Positions 3,564 to 5,720 of a stretch of DNA of 5,720 nucleotides are shown here, one piece after another. Below the pieces are notes generated by a model, which had not been told where the DNA came from, did no database searches, and saw only the letters and a list, made by a program, of their open reading frames with translations. This stretch comes from an uncultured Chloroflexota bacterium. GTDB lineage: Bacteria; Chloroflexota; Anaerolineae; Aggregatilineales; Phototrophicaceae. Position numbers and translations under genes: made by a program. How positions within the stretch are numbered: the stretch's first letter is position 1; each line of letters starts with the position of its first letter. The stretch spans positions 1 to 5,720 of the forward strand of contig CALMDI010000496.1 in assembly GCA_937864975.1 (NCBI GenBank), read 5' to 3'.

Positions 3564-4675
3564 TACTCTCTCAGCGCTGCTGCTCGTTCCGCCGCCTTAA
3601 GCACGGCACGGATGACCAGTGGATACAAACCGAGACAGATCACCAAGCCGATAGCAAGGCTGACCAGCGTCCGCTGGTGGTTGTCGCTCAGGGATCGCAA
3701 ATCGATGGCTGCGACCGCGTCGCGGTCACCCGCGGGCGTCCAGCCGAACGTGACCAGAGAGGCATTGAGCAGCGTCCCATTTTCAATCCACGAATAGCGG
3801 ATGGTGTCGAGGGTTTGGCGGGTGACCAGATAGCGCTCGTAGCGCTCAGGTTCGCGAAAGGGAAACTGAGCGTCCAGACCGGCAACGAGCAGCGAGACCG
3901 CGCCGACGCCGACGATCAGGAGCGTGATGTAAACGCCAAGCGCCGCGCCGACCGCCGCGGTCGCGCGCCGGAACGCGGCAGACGCCAGCACGCCCACCGC
4001 CGCCGCCAGCCCCGCGCCCGCGAACGTGAACAGCGCCAGCAGCGGCACAATCAGCACGAGATTGATCAGGTTCGGCGGGACGGGGATCAGGTGATTGCGG
4101 CTAAACATCATGTACGAGTAGGACACGTAGCTGATCTGGTGCCCGATGTAGACGGACATCGCCACGCGCAGCGGCAGCAGCAGCCAGAATTCACGCGCCG
4201 TGAAGCGCATCGTCGCCCACCACTTGCCGAAGACGATCTGCCGCGCGTCGATTCCGGTGAGGATCAGCACGTCCCACGTACCGCTCATTTTTTCATGGGC
4301 GATGCTGTTGCAGGCAGTCATCATCGTGCGTAAGAGAAGCCACACGTGCGTCGCCAGCGTGACAACCATGAGGATGACGACGTAAGGCGCTAACGCGGCA
4401 AAAATCGGATTGCTGTCTCGCCGCAGCAGCGACCCGGCAAGCTGCCCAAAATAGAGGATTGCCGAGAGCGTGACGAGGAACCCATAGCCGAGACGGAGAA
4501 AAATCCGCTGCCAGCGACGCAGCTTTCCGGCAGCGTGCCGCTGGTACCGCAGTTCGGCGCGCGCAATCGGGCTATCAGGGAGGAAGGATTGAGGGTTGAG
4601 GATTGAGGATTGAGTAAAACCAAGCTTTGAGCGTTGAGCTTTGAGCGTTGAGTTCACAGAGCCAGATTGCGTCAT
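3563..4675 (-). CDS. ABC-2-type transporter permease-like membrane protein
   Basis: This 370-residue hydrophobic protein is probably the membrane subunit of an ABC exporter or a related multi-span protein. Hydrophobic stretches lie at about 60-80, 93-115, 164-180, 203-228, 238-266 and 335-357. The cytoplasmic segment TACNSIAHEKMSGTWDVLILTGIDARQIVFGKWWA (split here at about 120-154) has the form SIA-x-EK-xx-GT-x-(D/E)-L-LxTxx-xxxIxxGK, seen in ABC-2-like permeases after their second span. No ATPase gene is in the window, so its partner is unknown. The recognisable protein begins near DSPIARAELRYQ (34-45). Residues 7-30 are encoded by a 7-nt repeat array, and the Shine-Dalgarno is weak (a GAGA-rich stretch about 13 nt upstream), so ATG 4675 is uncertain. 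GTG at residue 7 is the only other in-frame candidate before the core. It lies 29 nt after the dehydrogenase gene. Substrate cannot be told. Confidence 0.75.
   Translation of the reverse strand: MTQSGSVNSTLKAQRSKLGFTQSSILNPQSFLPDSPIARAELRYQRHAAGKLRRWQRIFLRLGYGFLVTLSAILYFGQLAGSLLRRDSNPIFAALAPYVVILMVVTLATHVWLLLRTMMTACNSIAHEKMSGTWDVLILTGIDARQIVFGKWWATMRFTAREFWLLLPLRVAMSVYIGHQISYVSYSYMMFSRNHLIPVPPNLINLVLIVPLLALFTFAGAGLAAAVGVLASAAFRRATAAVGAALGVYITLLIVGVGAVSLLVAGLDAQFPFREPERYERYLVTRQTLDTIRYSWIENGTLLNASLVTFGWTPAGDRDAVAAIDLRSLSDNHQRTLVSLAIGLVICLGLYPLVIRAVLKAAERAAALRE
4586..4655. repeat. Ten-unit heptad array overlapping the 5' end of the permease gene
   Basis: Ten 7-nt units run in perfect phase from 4586 to 4655. 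The left half has GGATTGA (4586, 4600, 4607) and GGGTTGA (4593). The right half has TGAGCGT (4628, 4642) alternating with TGAGCTT (4635), then TGAGTTC (4649). Two divergent units (4614, 4621) join the halves. On the minus strand the array lies within the permease reading frame without a stop, since three heptads equal seven codons and the period keeps frame every 21 nt. Confidence 0.8.
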
Positions 4676-4708
4676 TTGACAGCGTTTTCTCTTTTACTCA
4701 ATCCTCAA
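4603..4708. repeat. 17-bp perfect inverted repeat spanning the dehydrogenase-permease junction
   Basis: TTGAGGATTGAGTAAAA at 4603-4619 is the exact reverse complement of 4692-4708, with 72 nt between. The right arm contains the stop codon of the dehydrogenase (4705-4707), the interval contains the permease ATG, and the left arm is part of the heptad array. In minus-strand RNA the arms could pair and enclose the permease start in the loop. It may equally be a by-product of repeat units inserted in opposite orientation. Confidence 0.7.
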
Positions 4709-5718
4709 GACTTGATTTCCGCCAGCGCGACCGGGCGCTTCTCGCGCAGCGACTTGAGCGCTGCCAGCCCGATCACGACCGGCGCGCGTCCGTCTTCGCC
4801 CGTGACGGGCGTCGGGGTATCGTTCTGGATCGAATCGATGAAGGCGCGCATCTCGGTAATGTAGGCGTCGTTGTAGCGCTCCAGAAAGAAATACAGCGGC
4901 GACGGAGCGTGAACGCCCTCGACATCGCTCAGCGTGGCGCGATAGGCGGTGTTGTTCTCCGCCTGAATCGCCCCCTTCGAGCCGAACACTTCCACGCGCT
5001 GGTCGTAGCCGTAGACCGCCTTGCGGCTGTTGTCGATGATGCCGAGCGCCCCGCTGGCGAAGCGCAGCGTCGTTACCGCCGTGTCCACGTCGCCCGCTTC
5101 GCCGATCTCCGGGTCGATCAGAACGCTGCCCGCGGCGTAGACTTCGACCACCGGGCTGTCGATCAGGAAGCGCATCATGTCGAAGTCGTGAATGGTCATG
5201 TCCAGGAAAATGCCGCCGGACACCCTGATATACTCGACGGGCGGCGGCGCGGGGTCGCGGCTGGTGATGCGGACGATATGCGGCTTACCGATCTTCTCCG
5301 CGATGATGGCATCGCGCACCGCCTGAAAGTTGGCGTCGAAGCGGCGGTTGAAGCCAATTTGCAGCTTCACGCCCGCCCGCTCGACGGCTTCCAGCGCGCG
5401 GTCGATTTTGGCGAGGCTGTGGTCGATGGGCTTTTCGCAGAAGATGTGCTTGCCCGCCGCCGCCGCCTCGACAATCATCTGCGCGTGGGTGTCGGTCGCG
5501 GAGCAGATGGCGACCGCCTCGATGGCGGGATTCGCAAGCAGTTCATGATAATCCGCTGTCCACGAGGGAATTCCCAGCTTGTCTGCCGTGTCGCGCGCGG
5601 CGGCAGGCATCACGTCCGCGATTGCCAGCACGTTCGCTTCGGATATCCGGCGCACGAGATTGTCGGCGTGCAGCTTGCCGATACGCCCCGCGCCGATCAC
5701 ACCAATGGTCACTGCCAT
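4705..5718 (-). CDS. iolG: Inositol 2-dehydrogenase-like oxidoreductase (Gfo/Idh/MocA family)
   Basis: It is predicted to oxidise myo-inositol (or a related sugar or cyclitol) to a 2-keto product with NAD(P)+ in the cytoplasm. The 337-residue length fits the family. The N-terminal Rossmann domain (1-125) starts with VIGAGRIGKLHADN, whose GAGRIG (9-14) is the dinucleotide-binding loop. The EKP motif (95-97) supplies the catalytic lysine K96. The C-terminal domain has GGIFLDMTIHDFDMMRFL (168-185), giving D173 and H177, the partners of the lysine in the triad described for Bacillus IolG. The start ATG lies 2 nt from the window edge, so the Shine-Dalgarno cannot be seen, but MAVTIGVIGAGRIG is a natural N-terminus. 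The stop overlaps a heptad repeat and the permease follows 29 nt later. No other inositol catabolism gene is visible, so a different cyclitol or sugar substrate remains possible. Confidence 0.85.
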   Translation of the reverse strand: MAVTIGVIGAGRIGKLHADNLVRRISEANVLAIADVMPAAARDTADKLGIPSWTADYHELLANPAIEAVAICSATDTHAQMIVEAAAAGKHIFCEKPIDHSLAKIDRALEAVERAGVKLQIGFNRRFDANFQAVRDAIIAEKIGKPHIVRITSRDPAPPPVEYIRVSGGIFLDMTIHDFDMMRFLIDSPVVEVYAAGSVLIDPEIGEAGDVDTAVTTLRFASGALGIIDNSRKAVYGYDQRVEVFGSKGAIQAENNTAYRATLSDVEGVHAPSPLYFFLERYNDAYITEMRAFIDSIQNDTPTPVTGEDGRAPVVIGLAALKSLREKRPVALAEIKS

Positions 5719-5720
5719 CA

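Noticed and set aside
3677..4333. Long plus-strand reading frame opposite the permease
   Set aside because: It is a GC-rich antisense shadow with Arg/Gln/His-rich low-complexity translation and no Shine-Dalgarno; the minus strand has clear membrane segments and an ABC-2 motif.

Overview
The window is about 5.7 kb of GC-rich bacterial chromosome and is mostly housekeeping sequence. The left 60 percent is the ancient translation/transcription/secretion block: tRNA-Thr(UGU), tRNA-Tyr(GUA), tRNA-Thr(GGU), rpmG, tRNA-Trp(CCA), secE, nusG, rplK and rplA, all on the plus strand. The right 40 percent holds two minus-strand genes that converge on rplA: an ABC-2-type membrane permease and, upstream of it, an inositol 2-dehydrogenase-like Gfo/Idh/MocA oxidoreductase. 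No phage, IS, CRISPR or defence genes are visible. The gene set, the cysteine-free L33, and degenerate 7-nt repeats between genes would suit a Chloroflexota (Anaerolineae-like) genome. That assignment is an inference from general impression and was not tested.

Region 1-660. Two tandem sigma70-type promoters (54-82 and 122-151) precede three closely packed tRNA genes, and rpmG follows 48 nt after the last. They look like one transcription unit. Region 661-3534. A good promoter at 667-695 leads into tRNA-Trp, which is followed at once by a perfect 11-bp hairpin with a T tract (818-849). secE begins only 45 nt later, then nusG, rplK and rplA, each with its own Shine-Dalgarno. The nusG-rplK and rplK-rplA gaps are unusually long (152 and 144 nt) and carry 7-nt-phased repeats. 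Just before rplA is a hairpin with an internal loop that resembles the L1-binding site of 23S rRNA and abuts the rplA Shine-Dalgarno, so it is a likely L1 autoregulatory site. A strong terminator follows rplA, so rplJ and rplL do not continue the cluster here.

Region 3535-5720. The permease gene is bracketed by heptad repeat arrays. The upstream array runs into its reading frame and appears to encode part of residues 7-30. A 17-bp perfect inverted repeat made of the same units spans the junction between the dehydrogenase stop codon and the permease start.

The gene products cooperate in predictable ways. The tRNAs, L33, L11 and L1 serve the ribosome, NusG couples transcription to translation, and SecE is part of the SecYEG translocon. 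The two minus-strand genes may be co-transcribed (29 nt apart), but nothing in the sequence shows that they share a function. The items most worth a second look are the L1 rRNA mimic, the phased heptad arrays including the one captured in a coding frame, the inverted repeat, the extra C-terminal membrane segment of SecE, and the cluster break after rplA.
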